64,000 nt of DNA from Dyadobacter sp. CY323 (GTDB lineage Bacteria > Bacteroidota > Bacteroidia > Cytophagales > Spirosomataceae), in NCBI RefSeq assembly GCF_021390245.1, contig NZ_JAJUXH010000002.1:310001-374000 (forward strand). Reading direction: 5' to 3'. A program made the translations under genes and the position numbers. Below, piece by piece: positions 8,654 through 16,937 of the stretch; position 1 is the stretch's first letter, and every line of letters starts with the position of its first letter. The notes below the pieces were generated by a model. It searched no databases. It was not told where the DNA came from and saw only the letters and a list, made by a program, of their open reading frames with translations.

Positions 8654-9241
8654 ATGTTCGTTGAACCATCACATAAAAGAGAAAATCAGTACCCGCGAAC
8701 CGGCTGGATTGAAGTCATCTGCGGATCCATGTTTTCCGGAAAAACCGAAGAGCTGATCCGCCGGCTGAACCGGGCCAAAATAGCCCGGCAAAAGATCCAG
8801 ATTTTTAAACCTGCTCTGGATAAACGCTATCATGATGAGAACATTGTTTCACATAATGATAATTCGATACGCTCCACACCGGTGATTTCTGCATTTGAAA
8901 TAACAGGTCTGGCTGAGAATTGCGAGGTAGTCGGACTTGATGAAGCGCAGTTTTTTGATGAAGGTATCGTAGAAGCATGTACCAGCCTCGCCGATTCTGG
9001 GAAACGGGTGATTGTTGCCGGGCTGGATATGGATTTCCTTGGTAAGCCATTTGGTTGCATGCCTCAACTGATGGCGATTGCTGAATATGTAACCAAAGTT
9101 CATGCAATTTGCATGGTCTGCGGCGAGGTTGCTTCGCATTCTTATCGCCTTTCTCCGTCCAATGAAAGGGTCCTTCTAGGCGAAACGGATCTGTATGAAG
9201 CGCGATGCCGCCGCTGTTTCAATCTCGGGGATAATGCTTAG
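8654..9241 (+). CDS. tdk: thymidine kinase
   Basis: The 195-residue protein starts at the ATG of [15 protein letters not shown] 33 nt upstream would add 11 residues of no evident value. The P-loop is [11 protein letters not shown], the Walker B region is DEAQFF, and two zinc-binding Cys pairs are visible (CMVC and CRRC). It phosphorylates thymidine to dTMP with ATP for nucleotide salvage in the cytoplasm and is of the type II zinc-containing family. It lies 12 nt before the SGNH hydrolase gene, so the two are probably one transcript. Confidence 0.96.
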   Translation: MFVEPSHKRENQYPRTGWIEVICGSMFSGKTEELIRRLNRAKIARQKIQIFKPALDKRYHDENIVSHNDNSIRSTPVISAFEITGLAENCEVVGLDEAQFFDEGIVEACTSLADSGKRVIVAGLDMDFLGKPFGCMPQLMAIAEYVTKVHAICMVCGEVASHSYRLSPSNERVLLGETDLYEARCRRCFNLGDNA

Positions 9242-9253
9242 TCCTCTATACCT

Positions 9254-9895
9254 ATGAAAATCAGGAGGCTGCTGACTATATCTATTACTCTAAACACTCT
9301 TTTGATTGCTGCCGGGATCACTTTCGCTTACGTTTATCGCGACAAAATAGCGCAGAGATTCGTATCCCTAAAAGGTAACCCAGTCATTGTCATGTATGGC
9401 AACTCCATTACTGCGCAAGGTAAGTGGGTGGAGTTGCTGGGACGAACCGACGTCATGAATAATGCGCTTCCCGGCATGTCTACCTATCATTTTTTACAAT
9501 TAGTCCAGACTCACGTTATTGATCTGCATCCTAAAATCTGCTTTGTAAAAGGTGGGATCAATGACATTACAGTAGGTGTTTCGCAGGAAAAGTTGCAGGC
9601 TAACTACCAGGCGATTCTTGAAAAACTGCTGCAAAATCACATTGAACCGGTTGTCACTCTCACGATTTATGAACAAAATGATCCTGTCAGTAAAAAGGAG
9701 GTAGATGAGCTAAACCATTTTCTCGTCCGATTTTGCGATAATCATGACATTACTTACATTGATCTTAATCCCTTTATTTCTGATACAACTGGTCTAAAAG
9801 CTGAGTTCGCGGTTGATAAAACACATTTGAATGAAAAGGCGTATGAGATCTGGACGGCGGAGATTGAGAGGGTTTTGAAGGAAAAAGGAATTTGA
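9254..9895 (+). CDS. membrane-anchored SGNH/GDSL-family hydrolase
   Basis: The 213-residue protein begins with a hydrophobic signal-anchor (LLTISITLNTLLIAAGITFA). SGNH blocks follow: block I as YGNSITAQG with the nucleophile Ser, the oxyanion-hole Gly in the NNALPGMST segment, block III as GGIND, and block V as DKTHLNEKAY supplying Asp and His. The family comprises esterases and deacetylases acting on lipids, acyl-glycans or peptidoglycan decorations. The substrate is unknown. The active site should face the periplasm. It follows tdk by 12 nt and ends before a bidirectional terminator. Confidence 0.85.
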   Translation: MKIRRLLTISITLNTLLIAAGITFAYVYRDKIAQRFVSLKGNPVIVMYGNSITAQGKWVELLGRTDVMNNALPGMSTYHFLQLVQTHVIDLHPKICFVKGGINDITVGVSQEKLQANYQAILEKLLQNHIEPVVTLTIYEQNDPVSKKEVDELNHFLVRFCDNHDITYIDLNPFISDTTGLKAEFAVDKTHLNEKAYEIWTAEIERVLKEKGI

Positions 9896-9914
9896 AAGCC
9901 TGATTAACAAAAAA

Positions 9915-9932
9915 ACCCGATATTACCCGGGT
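9915..9932. terminator. intrinsic terminator
   Basis: A short ACCCG...CGGGT hairpin is flanked by seven A residues upstream and five T residues downstream. It sits between the convergent SGNH hydrolase and T9SS-protein genes and can act on both strands. Confidence 0.7.
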
Positions 9933-9956
9933 CTTTTTGCCTGCAGATATTTAATG

Positions 9957-11036
9957 TTATTTAAAAACCACTATCCTCTGAGTTGTTTCCTCGCCGTTCA
10001 TCAATTTGATCTTAACAATGTAATGCCCGTTGCCCAATCTGCGCAAGTCAATCCTTGGCTCAATTTTGGAGGCGGAACGGTAAACATTGATCCCATCTGA
10101 GTTTACAATGTCGATAACAGCTATTTTTTCCGGGTCGTCGACTCCGACAATCAGATAGTCTGCCACCGGATTCGGATAAATCAACGTTGACTTGGATCCG
10201 AAAAACAAACTTCTAAGGCCACTGAAAGTACTTGTACCATCCTTATCAATCATGTGCAGGCGATAAAGATTCTCACCATTGCACGGATCGTTATCAGTCG
10301 CTTCATAGGTAAGCTCTGCCTCACTATCTCCGGAAGCTGCTACTGTTTGAAAAGTTGACCACGTTTTACCGTTTTTGCTGCGCTGGACATCGAACCTTTC
10401 GCTGTTGGTCTCTTCCGTAGTAACCCATTTAATTTTAGCCGTTCCCGCTTCTTTTGTAATTTCAAATGAAACGAGAGTGACGGGCAGAGCCTGATTAATC
10501 GGACCCAGGATTACTCTTCTAATGCCTTCCACCTCATTTACCCAGTTAGCTCCCGAGGTTGTGTTATCAAAAGGTACAACGGTTACCATGTTAGAATGCT
10601 GAACGACACCGTCGAATGCCAGGTTCACGATGGCTAGCCTGGCACCACCTGCCGGGATCTCGTTCTGACCGGTTCGTGTGAGGTTAATACTAAACCGCTT
10701 GACATTTGCATTTGCCGGCGGGGCGAAAAACATGGATGAGATACCTCCATCAGCCAGGAAACCATCATTCAGTACCATATCTGATGATAGAATAGAAACT
10801 CCAGGCGGCAACTGCATTTCCGATCTTATGTTCAGACCCTGCCAATTACTTGTTGTAGGATCAATAACATTATAGCCTGCGCCACGCAGCGCCCAAAGTT
10901 CAAAACTGTACTCCAGCCCATCGTTACTCAACTCGCTTTTGCGAAATTCGATCATTACCTGTCCAAAGCTGCAATCCGTTATCAGTAGCAATACAACTAC
11001 AGTGATAATCTTTCTTAAAAATATATCCACATTCAT
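9957..11036 (-). CDS. secreted protein with T9SS type A C-terminal sorting domain
   Basis: The 359-residue protein has a signal peptide ending near SFGQ. An N-terminal beta-sandwich of about 150 residues follows (VMIEFRKSELSNDGLEYSFE to VNLAFDGVV), then a fibronectin-III-like segment around 185-270 (LPVTLVSFEI, KIKWVTTEETNSERFDVQRS). The C-terminal sorting domain starts at YPNPVADYLIV and ends IVVFK, as expected for type IX secretion and cell-surface attachment. The N-terminal fold has the length and strand pattern of a cohesin-like or carbohydrate-binding sandwich, but I cannot assign it firmly. It lies 20 nt downstream of a gene with a dockerin-like end, so the two are likely cotranscribed. 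Confidence 0.85.
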   Translation of the reverse strand: MNVDIFLRKIITVVVLLLITDCSFGQVMIEFRKSELSNDGLEYSFELWALRGAGYNVIDPTTSNWQGLNIRSEMQLPPGVSILSSDMVLNDGFLADGGISSMFFAPPANANVKRFSINLTRTGQNEIPAGGARLAIVNLAFDGVVQHSNMVTVVPFDNTTSGANWVNEVEGIRRVILGPINQALPVTLVSFEITKEAGTAKIKWVTTEETNSERFDVQRSKNGKTWSTFQTVAASGDSEAELTYEATDNDPCNGENLYRLHMIDKDGTSTFSGLRSLFFGSKSTLIYPNPVADYLIVGVDDPEKIAVIDIVNSDGINVYRSASKIEPRIDLRRLGNGHYIVKIKLMNGEETTQRIVVFK

Positions 11037-11056
11037 AATAGTTTCGATTGGAATGA

Positions 11057-13414
11057 TTAGTTGTGATAGAGTGTGAAATTGATGTCCTGCTTGAAATTCT
11101 TGTTAAACAGTTCCGCATCGGAATTATCAACTTTTCCGTCCAAATTCAAATCTGCATTGTCTAATACGCCATTTAGCGCATTTTTCACATGAGAGTTCAG
11201 TTTTGGTATATCAAGTACATCCAGGATCAAATCCTGATTAACGTCCCCGGCCCACAGGCAGTGAACTCCGTTTTTTATTACCATTTGAGGCGGATCCACG
11301 GACGGGTCGATGCGGAGAGCCTGTGATAAAGAACTGGTAAAATCATAATCGGCGGCTCCACCACCTGGCAGCATGATTGGATTACTCATGACCGCAAGGT
11401 GATTGCGATGTTTGACGACAATATGAATAGGCTCGGACTGTGAGTTAAATTTTGGAACCGAACCATCAACTTGTACCAGCGAACCGTCTGTTTTCAGAAG
11501 GAAACTTTTAGTCTCTAGTATGGCAGCGATATCGCCCGCTTTCCTGATTTCCACTCGCACCCAATCGACAACTTGCCCATTTAATCCATTTACATTTCCA
11601 ATATCCCCATACTGAGCGCCGCTACCATACGGATCTATAATTGGCAGTAATGCCACTCCATGAAAATGTTTTTGCAAATCGTTACGCATTGTCGTTCCGC
11701 TTTGAGACAATGCACCTTCCAATGCAATCCTGATATTCAATTGTGATATGCTGGCGCAGTTAGGAGAAGTTACCGTCACTTTGGATGTGGACAAATCGAT
11801 ATTATAGCAATTTGAGAAAGAGTAAAAAGCGTAATACTCACCAGCAGACGCGTTAGTAGGATCTTGAACTTCGTTTGCCGCGTTGTGGTTCGGGTCTGTA
11901 AACCATTTTAAGGCTCCGTCGGTTGGAGTCTGTCCGGTCACAAAGGCATTCAAATTGACAGTCGTCACTGGACAAACTGTTTCAATGGTACGCTGACTTA
12001 GGGTTACCAATGCTGGTGCAGCTACGGTAACTTTCGAGATTGAGTTTTCGGTATTGTAACATTCATTACCTGAATCGTAGAAGAACGCATAGTATGTACC
12101 ATCTTTAACCGTTGCAGGAGTTTCTATTTTCTCTCCGGCATGTGCCGCATTGTTAAACCAGCGGAGTGATGTATTGGTCGGCGGGAGTCCGTCTAATGTT
12201 TTATTCAAATTGATCGTGTTCTCAGGACAGTTCATCGATTTCGAATCCGTCAGTAGTGGGACTTCGGTTTTAGTGATGGTCACAGTGACCGAGGAAGTGG
12301 AGTTATCTGTATTGTAACAGTTATTAGCTTCGTCCCAGAAAAAGGCAAAGTAGGTTCCTGACTTGCTAATTTTTTCAGGATTGGATACTTTGCTTGAATA
12401 ATGCGTGGAGTTATTAAACCAAACTAAGGATGCTGCCTCTGGAATGGTGCCTTCGAAAAGACTGTTAAGGTTAACTGAAGTACAAACAGAGACGTTACTA
12501 ATATTGGTATTGTTAAGAGCAACCTGACCAGCTTTGGCATTGCATATTTCAACCTTCACGGAATCCAATGCCAGGTCTGTATTGTAGCAATTATTTATAT
12601 TATCGTATAAAAAAGCATAATAGTATCCCGGAGTGCCAACATGAACAGGATCTACTATTTTATTTCCGGAATGAATCGGATTATCATACCAAACTTTGGA
12701 TAAGCTTGCTGGTACGAAATTGTTTTCAGAATCGTTGAGATCAACAGTGGTGGATGGAAACACATTAGATAGCATAGTTTTATCCAAAGAAAATAGTTTT
12801 TGCTCTGCATTGCATGGCCGAATAGCATCCGCAGCAATAGAAATACCGACAAAACTGGTCGTGCCTGCTGCTCCTTCTATACTTAGCGTTGCTGTTGTTC
12901 CCGAAGCAATAAAACTTAACGTCTTTAAGCACCAGACATTAAAGGGAGCCCTGTCATAACCTACTGCGGAGTTAAATTCAGTGACTTGCGCCTCTTGCGC
13001 TCCTCCAGTTAAAGTTATATGAATCGCACGGCTTCCTTGCTCAGTTAGAGCCGTCTTGGGGCCGATTATATGATAGGTAAATTTATACATTGTTCCAGGC
13101 ACAAGACCTGAAATGGTCGTGTAAGCTTCGGCAGCTCGGAAATCTTGAAAGTTGCCATCAAAAAAACTTAAAAAGTTTGAAGTTGGGAATCCCACAGTCG
13201 TCGGCGACGCTGCGATGGCTGGATCCCATGGAATGAGCCCGCCCATATAATCCTTCGAAGAAACTTGTGTTTGGCCACGAATAAGCGTCCAACCAGGTGG
13301 CAAGCAATCTTCGCAAGTCTGGCTAGCATTTGTTGTTGGAATGCTTTGAGCATTTACAAATGCACATAAACAAAGCATCTGCATGATAAGCGATGTGAAA
13401 AACTTTCTGTTCAT
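11057..13414 (-). CDS. large secreted repeat protein with dockerin-like C-terminus
   Basis: The 785-residue protein has a signal peptide ending VNAQ. A jelly-roll-like region spans about 25-200. Four degenerate repeats of about 80-85 residues follow (roughly 205-290, 300-382, 388-466, 470-550), each with a W(Y/F) turn, a conserved His and a YYAF...CYNT ending. A beta-rich region comes next. The C-terminus (from about 719) has two dockerin-type calcium loops, GDVNQDLILDVLD and ADLNLDGKVDNSD. There is no T9SS sorting domain at the end, unlike the downstream partner. Binding or adhesion is more likely than catalysis; this is inference. Confidence 0.8.
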   Translation of the reverse strand: MNRKFFTSLIMQMLCLCAFVNAQSIPTTNASQTCEDCLPPGWTLIRGQTQVSSKDYMGGLIPWDPAIAASPTTVGFPTSNFLSFFDGNFQDFRAAEAYTTISGLVPGTMYKFTYHIIGPKTALTEQGSRAIHITLTGGAQEAQVTEFNSAVGYDRAPFNVWCLKTLSFIASGTTATLSIEGAAGTTSFVGISIAADAIRPCNAEQKLFSLDKTMLSNVFPSTTVDLNDSENNFVPASLSKVWYDNPIHSGNKIVDPVHVGTPGYYYAFLYDNINNCYNTDLALDSVKVEICNAKAGQVALNNTNISNVSVCTSVNLNSLFEGTIPEAASLVWFNNSTHYSSKVSNPEKISKSGTYFAFFWDEANNCYNTDNSTSSVTVTITKTEVPLLTDSKSMNCPENTINLNKTLDGLPPTNTSLRWFNNAAHAGEKIETPATVKDGTYYAFFYDSGNECYNTENSISKVTVAAPALVTLSQRTIETVCPVTTVNLNAFVTGQTPTDGALKWFTDPNHNAANEVQDPTNASAGEYYAFYSFSNCYNIDLSTSKVTVTSPNCASISQLNIRIALEGALSQSGTTMRNDLQKHFHGVALLPIIDPYGSGAQYGDIGNVNGLNGQVVDWVRVEIRKAGDIAAILETKSFLLKTDGSLVQVDGSVPKFNSQSEPIHIVVKHRNHLAVMSNPIMLPGGGAADYDFTSSLSQALRIDPSVDPPQMVIKNGVHCLWAGDVNQDLILDVLDIPKLNSHVKNALNGVLDNADLNLDGKVDNSDAELFNKNFKQDINFTLYHN

Positions 13415-13590
13415 AATTTTGTCGATTTAAATCAGGAGAGGATCGTGTGTTTGTATTTTACCTCGTCGACAAGATTACTTGTAATTCAACACACTAACCA
13501 AAAGCATTAATCTTCGGCAGATGTGGATTTTTTTACGGTTATCGGAAAAGGAATTGCAAATCGAAGCATTTGGTACCGGGCACTAAAAAA

Positions 13591-13616
13591 ACGGCTGCCT
13601 CGTGAGAAGCAGCCGT
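13591..13616. terminator. intrinsic terminator downstream of DAHP synthase
   Basis: ACGGCTGC and GCAGCCGT form an 8-bp GC-rich stem with a 10-nt loop. On the minus strand the hairpin is followed by a U-run (from the A-run at 13585..13590), which suits termination of the DAHP synthase transcript. Confidence 0.8.
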
Positions 13617-13638
13617 TTTCTATATCAATTGTCCGATG

Positions 13639-14739
13639 TTAAGCGCTAACCTGGTTCATCACCTCAGTTTGTTTACGGATAGATTCCATGTGAACCAGCT
13701 TGAAAAGTTCGTCAACCAGATTCGGGTATAGATTCATGCTTTTTCCCCAACCGGCGCGTGTTTCCAAGACTTCACGGAAACGGTCAACCTGGTAAGCTGC
13801 AACGTTGTTATCACGTTTGTATTCAGCCAGTTTTTCAACCAAAGCCATACGTTGTGCCAATGTTTCGAGCATTTCACGATCCAGGTGATCAATTTTACCA
13901 CGAATGATCTCCAGTTGTGTTGTGTAATCGCTTCCATAAGACTCTTTACGAACATGCAGATCATGCAACATCTGCCCAAGTGCAGCAGGGGTCAATTGTT
14001 GTGAAGCATCTGACCAGGCTTTATCTGGATCACGGTGCGATTCGATGATCAGACCATCGTAATGAAGATCCAGCGCACGTTGTGAAAGCTCATATAAGTA
14101 AGCACGTTTTCCAGCCATGTGGCTCGGATCACCGATTACAGGCAATTCAGGAAATAGTGTCTTTAATTCGATTGCGATATTCCACATGGGCGAATTGCGG
14201 AATTTTGTTTCCTGAGCATTTGAAAAACCTCTGTGAATTGCACCCAGTTTCTTAACCCCAGCCTGGTTTAAGCGTTCCAGGGCGCCAATCCACAACTGCA
14301 GATCAGGATTAACTGGGTTCTTAACCAAAACAGGTACATCTATACCTTTGAGAGCGTCAGCAAGTTCCTGAACGTTAAATGGGTTAACTGTGGTGCGCGC
14401 ACCTACCCAAAGAATATCAACACCATACTTTAATGCAAGTTCGATGTGCTGAGGATTCGCTACTTCAACCGCAACCGGCATTCCAGTCTGTTTTTTCACT
14501 TCCTGCAACCAGGGGAGAGCAGCTTCGCCCATTCCTTCAAAGCTTCCCGGACGAGTCCTTGGTTTCCAAATTCCTGCACGGATCACGTGCGCAAATCCTT
14601 CTTCCTTGATCTGGTTTGCGGTTTCTAACATTTGTTCCTCGGTCTCTGCGCTGCAAGGTCCGGCGATTACCAAAGGTTTGCCTTCGGTATTGATCCAACT
14701 GCTAAGTGGAAGGATATCTAAAGAAGCATTCATATTCAA
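13639..14739 (-). CDS. bifunctional DAHP synthase / chorismate mutase
   Basis: The 366-residue protein has an N-terminal class I-beta (KDO8P-synthase-like) DAHP synthase of about 265 residues (VIAGPCSAETEEQM, RAGIWKPRTRPGSFEGMG, GAIHRGFS, DPSHMAGKR). A C-terminal AroQ-type chorismate mutase of about 90 residues follows (IRGKIDHLDREMLETLAQRM...VEKLAEYKR). It condenses PEP with erythrose-4-phosphate at the start of the shikimate pathway and converts chorismate to prephenate. In this family the mutase also acts as a sensor for aromatic-pathway feedback. The fusion order (mutase at the C-terminus) is typical of Bacteroidota. It is divergent from proline dehydrogenase. Confidence 0.93.
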   Translation of the reverse strand: MNMNASLDILPLSSWINTEGKPLVIAGPCSAETEEQMLETANQIKEEGFAHVIRAGIWKPRTRPGSFEGMGEAALPWLQEVKKQTGMPVAVEVANPQHIELALKYGVDILWVGARTTVNPFNVQELADALKGIDVPVLVKNPVNPDLQLWIGALERLNQAGVKKLGAIHRGFSNAQETKFRNSPMWNIAIELKTLFPELPVIGDPSHMAGKRAYLYELSQRALDLHYDGLIIESHRDPDKAWSDASQQLTPAALGQMLHDLHVRKESYGSDYTTQLEIIRGKIDHLDREMLETLAQRMALVEKLAEYKRDNNVAAYQVDRFREVLETRAGWGKSMNLYPNLVDELFKLVHMESIRKQTEVMNQVSA

Positions 14740-14811
14740 AAACTTGTCCTTAAGAAAAATAGATAATTGTAATATTTTGATCCGGTGTTATGCGTATTTC
14801 TGGGATTGCCG

Positions 14812-14819
14812 TACATTTG
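14812..14819 (+). promoter_or_regulatory. candidate -7 promoter element for proline dehydrogenase
   Basis: TACATTTG is an exact TAnnTTTG match about 97 nt before the start. A -33 TTG is not evident at the usual spacing. The call is tentative. Confidence 0.4.
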
Positions 14820-14915
14820 ATGCCTTAAAGTTGAATAACTCCTTTATGAGTCTACATTCTTCCGGTGATTTAATATATACTGTTAATCACTCTCTTAGGA
14901 AAAACGTATTATAAA

Positions 14916-16118
14916 ATGGCATATCCTTCACCAAAAGACCAAATACCTGTATTTTTTGAAGATACTTCTGTAGCTTTCGCTTCCAAATCCGACGCCAAAC
15001 TGCGCAAAACGTACTGGTTATTCAGCCTTATGAATCAGGCACGGGTGGTAAATTTAGGCACTTTTTTTATAAAGCTTGCATTAAAGCTAAACTTACCGAT
15101 AAAAAATCTCATCCGTGCCACCATTTTTGAACAATTCTGTGGTGGTGAGACAATTAACGACTGCGATGCCACCATTGAGATGCTGGCAAACTCCCGTATT
15201 GGTACCATTCTGGATTACTCTGTGGAAGGAGAGGATGAGGAAACCAGTTTCGACGCAACTGCGGCAGAAATTCTGAGAACAATCGACAAAGCTGCGGGTT
15301 CGAAAAGCATTCCTTTTTCGGTATTTAAGGTGACCGGAGTAGCGTCGGCCGATTTATTGGAGAAAATACAACGTAAGGATTCGCTTTCCGGTGAAGAAGA
15401 AGCCGCTTACTTGCGGTTAAAAAAGCGCGTGGAGCGGCTATGCAGCCATGCACACGACAAAAATGTTCGAATTTTTGTCGACGCCGAGGAGAGCTGGATT
15501 CAGGGTATTATTGATGAGCTCACCTATGAGATGATGCATAAATTCAATAAGGAGCAGCCCATCGTGTATAATACATATCAACTTTATCGACACGAAACGC
15601 TCGACGCGCTAAAAAGTGCCTACCTTATCGCACGTCAAAAAGGCTATTTTTTGGGAGGAAAACTGGTGCGCGGCGCCTATATGGAAAAGGAAAGACTCCG
15701 TGCCCGCGAGAATGAGTATTTCAATCCGATTCATGCATCAAAAGAAGCCACAGATACGGATTATAATGTAGCAATTGATTTTTGTCTCGAACATATTGAA
15801 AACGTTTCCATTTGCCTGGGAACTCACAATGAGTACAGCTCACAATACTGTGCCGCGAAAATGAAAAAGCTTGCTCTCGAAAATAACGACCCGCGCATTT
15901 GGTTTGCCCAGCTACTTGGAATGAGCGACAATATTTCGTATAATCTTGCCAAAGCAGGCTACAATGTAGCAAAATATGTTCCCTATGGTCCCATTGACGC
16001 CGTTCTTCCATATTTAATCCGTCGTGCAGAAGAAAATACGTCCATTGCCGGTCAAAGCAGCCGGGAGTATTTATTAGTTAAAAGTGAATTGAAAAGAAGG
16101 GGAATCGGTTCTTTATAA
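14916..16118 (+). CDS. proline dehydrogenase (monofunctional)
   Basis: The 400-residue FAD-dependent TIM-barrel enzyme shows the ProDH hallmarks: VRIFVDAEESW, KLVRGAYMEKERLRA, GTHNEYS, and the C-terminal QLLGMSDNISY...YVPYG...YLIRRAEENTS with the substrate-binding RR pair. It oxidises proline to pyrroline-5-carboxylate and passes electrons to the quinone pool. No P5C dehydrogenase is fused or adjacent, so it is the monofunctional type rather than PutA. The gene is 51 nt upstream of lspA on the same strand. Confidence 0.94.
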   Translation: MAYPSPKDQIPVFFEDTSVAFASKSDAKLRKTYWLFSLMNQARVVNLGTFFIKLALKLNLPIKNLIRATIFEQFCGGETINDCDATIEMLANSRIGTILDYSVEGEDEETSFDATAAEILRTIDKAAGSKSIPFSVFKVTGVASADLLEKIQRKDSLSGEEEAAYLRLKKRVERLCSHAHDKNVRIFVDAEESWIQGIIDELTYEMMHKFNKEQPIVYNTYQLYRHETLDALKSAYLIARQKGYFLGGKLVRGAYMEKERLRARENEYFNPIHASKEATDTDYNVAIDFCLEHIENVSICLGTHNEYSSQYCAAKMKKLALENNDPRIWFAQLLGMSDNISYNLAKAGYNVAKYVPYGPIDAVLPYLIRRAEENTSIAGQSSREYLLVKSELKRRGIGSL

Positions 16119-16127
16119 GTAACTTAT

Positions 16128-16135
16128 TACTTTCG
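16128..16135 (+). promoter_or_regulatory. possible -7 element for lspA
   Basis: TACTTTCG followed by CAG differs by one base from TAnnTTTG and resembles the TACTTTTGCAG of the rpsL promoter. It lies 34 nt before the lspA start. It is weak because of the mismatch and the missing -33 element. Confidence 0.3.
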
Positions 16136-16169
16136 CAGTTTTAAAATCGTCCACAGTTTACAAAACGGA

Positions 16170-16922
16170 ATGAACCAAACCAGAAATCCAACGCCTTATT
16201 TGCTTTTTAGTTTACTGCTTATTGTTGTAGATCAGGCCTCCAAACTTTTGGTTCATAAGTACATGGAGCCTGGTTTTTCCGGCCAGATTGCGCTCATCGG
16301 TGACTGGTTGAAACTGCATTATGTTTTGAATCCCGGTATGGCATTTGGTATGCAGCTAGGCCACGAATACGGCAAATTGTTCCTTACATTATTCCGGCTG
16401 GTGGCAATGGTCGCAATCGGTGGATATCTGATTCATTTGGCCAGGTCCGGCGCCTCAAAAGGCCTTCTCTGGGCATTGGCTATGATCCTGGCGGGAGCAG
16501 TCGGCAATGTAATCGACAGTACGTTTTACGGGGTATTCTTAGACAATGCACCTTACGGATCACCTACCCCATGGTTTCATGGTCAGGTAATCGACATGAT
16601 TTTTGTGGACTTCTGGGAAGGTTTCATTCCCGACTGGGTACCGGTATGGGGCGGGCAATATTACTCCACCCCAATCTTCAACATCGCAGATTCCTGTATA
16701 TTCATTGGTGTGTGTAGTATTCTGATTTTCCAGGGAAGTTTTCATTCTACCGGTCATCATGATAAGGAAGATCTCGAAGAAGACACCGATGAAGTAGCTG
16801 TCACGCAGGAAGATGTAGTAAAAGATAATGTGAGGGAAGATGCCGAAAACCAGTCACAAATCCCGGCGCCATCGCCAACCACCATCGATCTTAATAATGA
16901 GAGAACAAAAGACGAAAACTAG
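16170..16922 (+). CDS. lspA: lipoprotein signal peptidase with acidic C-terminal tail
   Basis: Signal peptidase II cleaves the signal peptide of diacylglyceryl-prolipoproteins in the inner membrane. Four membrane segments lie within the first 195 residues. The conserved boxes are VVDQASK, NPGMAFGM, and the two catalytic aspartate boxes GNVIDS and FNIADS. Bacterial LspA is usually near 160-200 residues; this protein has 250 because of a cytoplasmic tail rich in Asp/Glu (KEDLEEDTDEV onwards) and two insertions around FLDNAPYGSPTPW. The last five codons and the TAG lie in a 34-bp palindrome shared with the convergent gene, with a 4-nt overlap of the two stop codons. Confidence 0.94.
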   Translation: MNQTRNPTPYLLFSLLLIVVDQASKLLVHKYMEPGFSGQIALIGDWLKLHYVLNPGMAFGMQLGHEYGKLFLTLFRLVAMVAIGGYLIHLARSGASKGLLWALAMILAGAVGNVIDSTFYGVFLDNAPYGSPTPWFHGQVIDMIFVDFWEGFIPDWVPVWGGQYYSTPIFNIADSCIFIGVCSILIFQGSFHSTGHHDKEDLEEDTDEVAVTQEDVVKDNVREDAENQSQIPAPSPTTIDLNNERTKDEN

Positions 16923-16937
16923 TTTTCGTCTTTTGTT
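16904..16937. terminator. 34-bp perfect palindrome overlapping two convergent stop codons
   Basis: AACAAAAGACGAAAACT is followed directly by its exact reverse complement, centred at 16920/16921. On each strand the same bases encode TKDEN followed by TAG, so both convergent proteins end in the same five residues. The sequence can form a hairpin on either RNA with a U-rich descending arm, so it may serve as a bidirectional terminator inside coding sequence. The stem is AT-rich. Confidence 0.7.
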
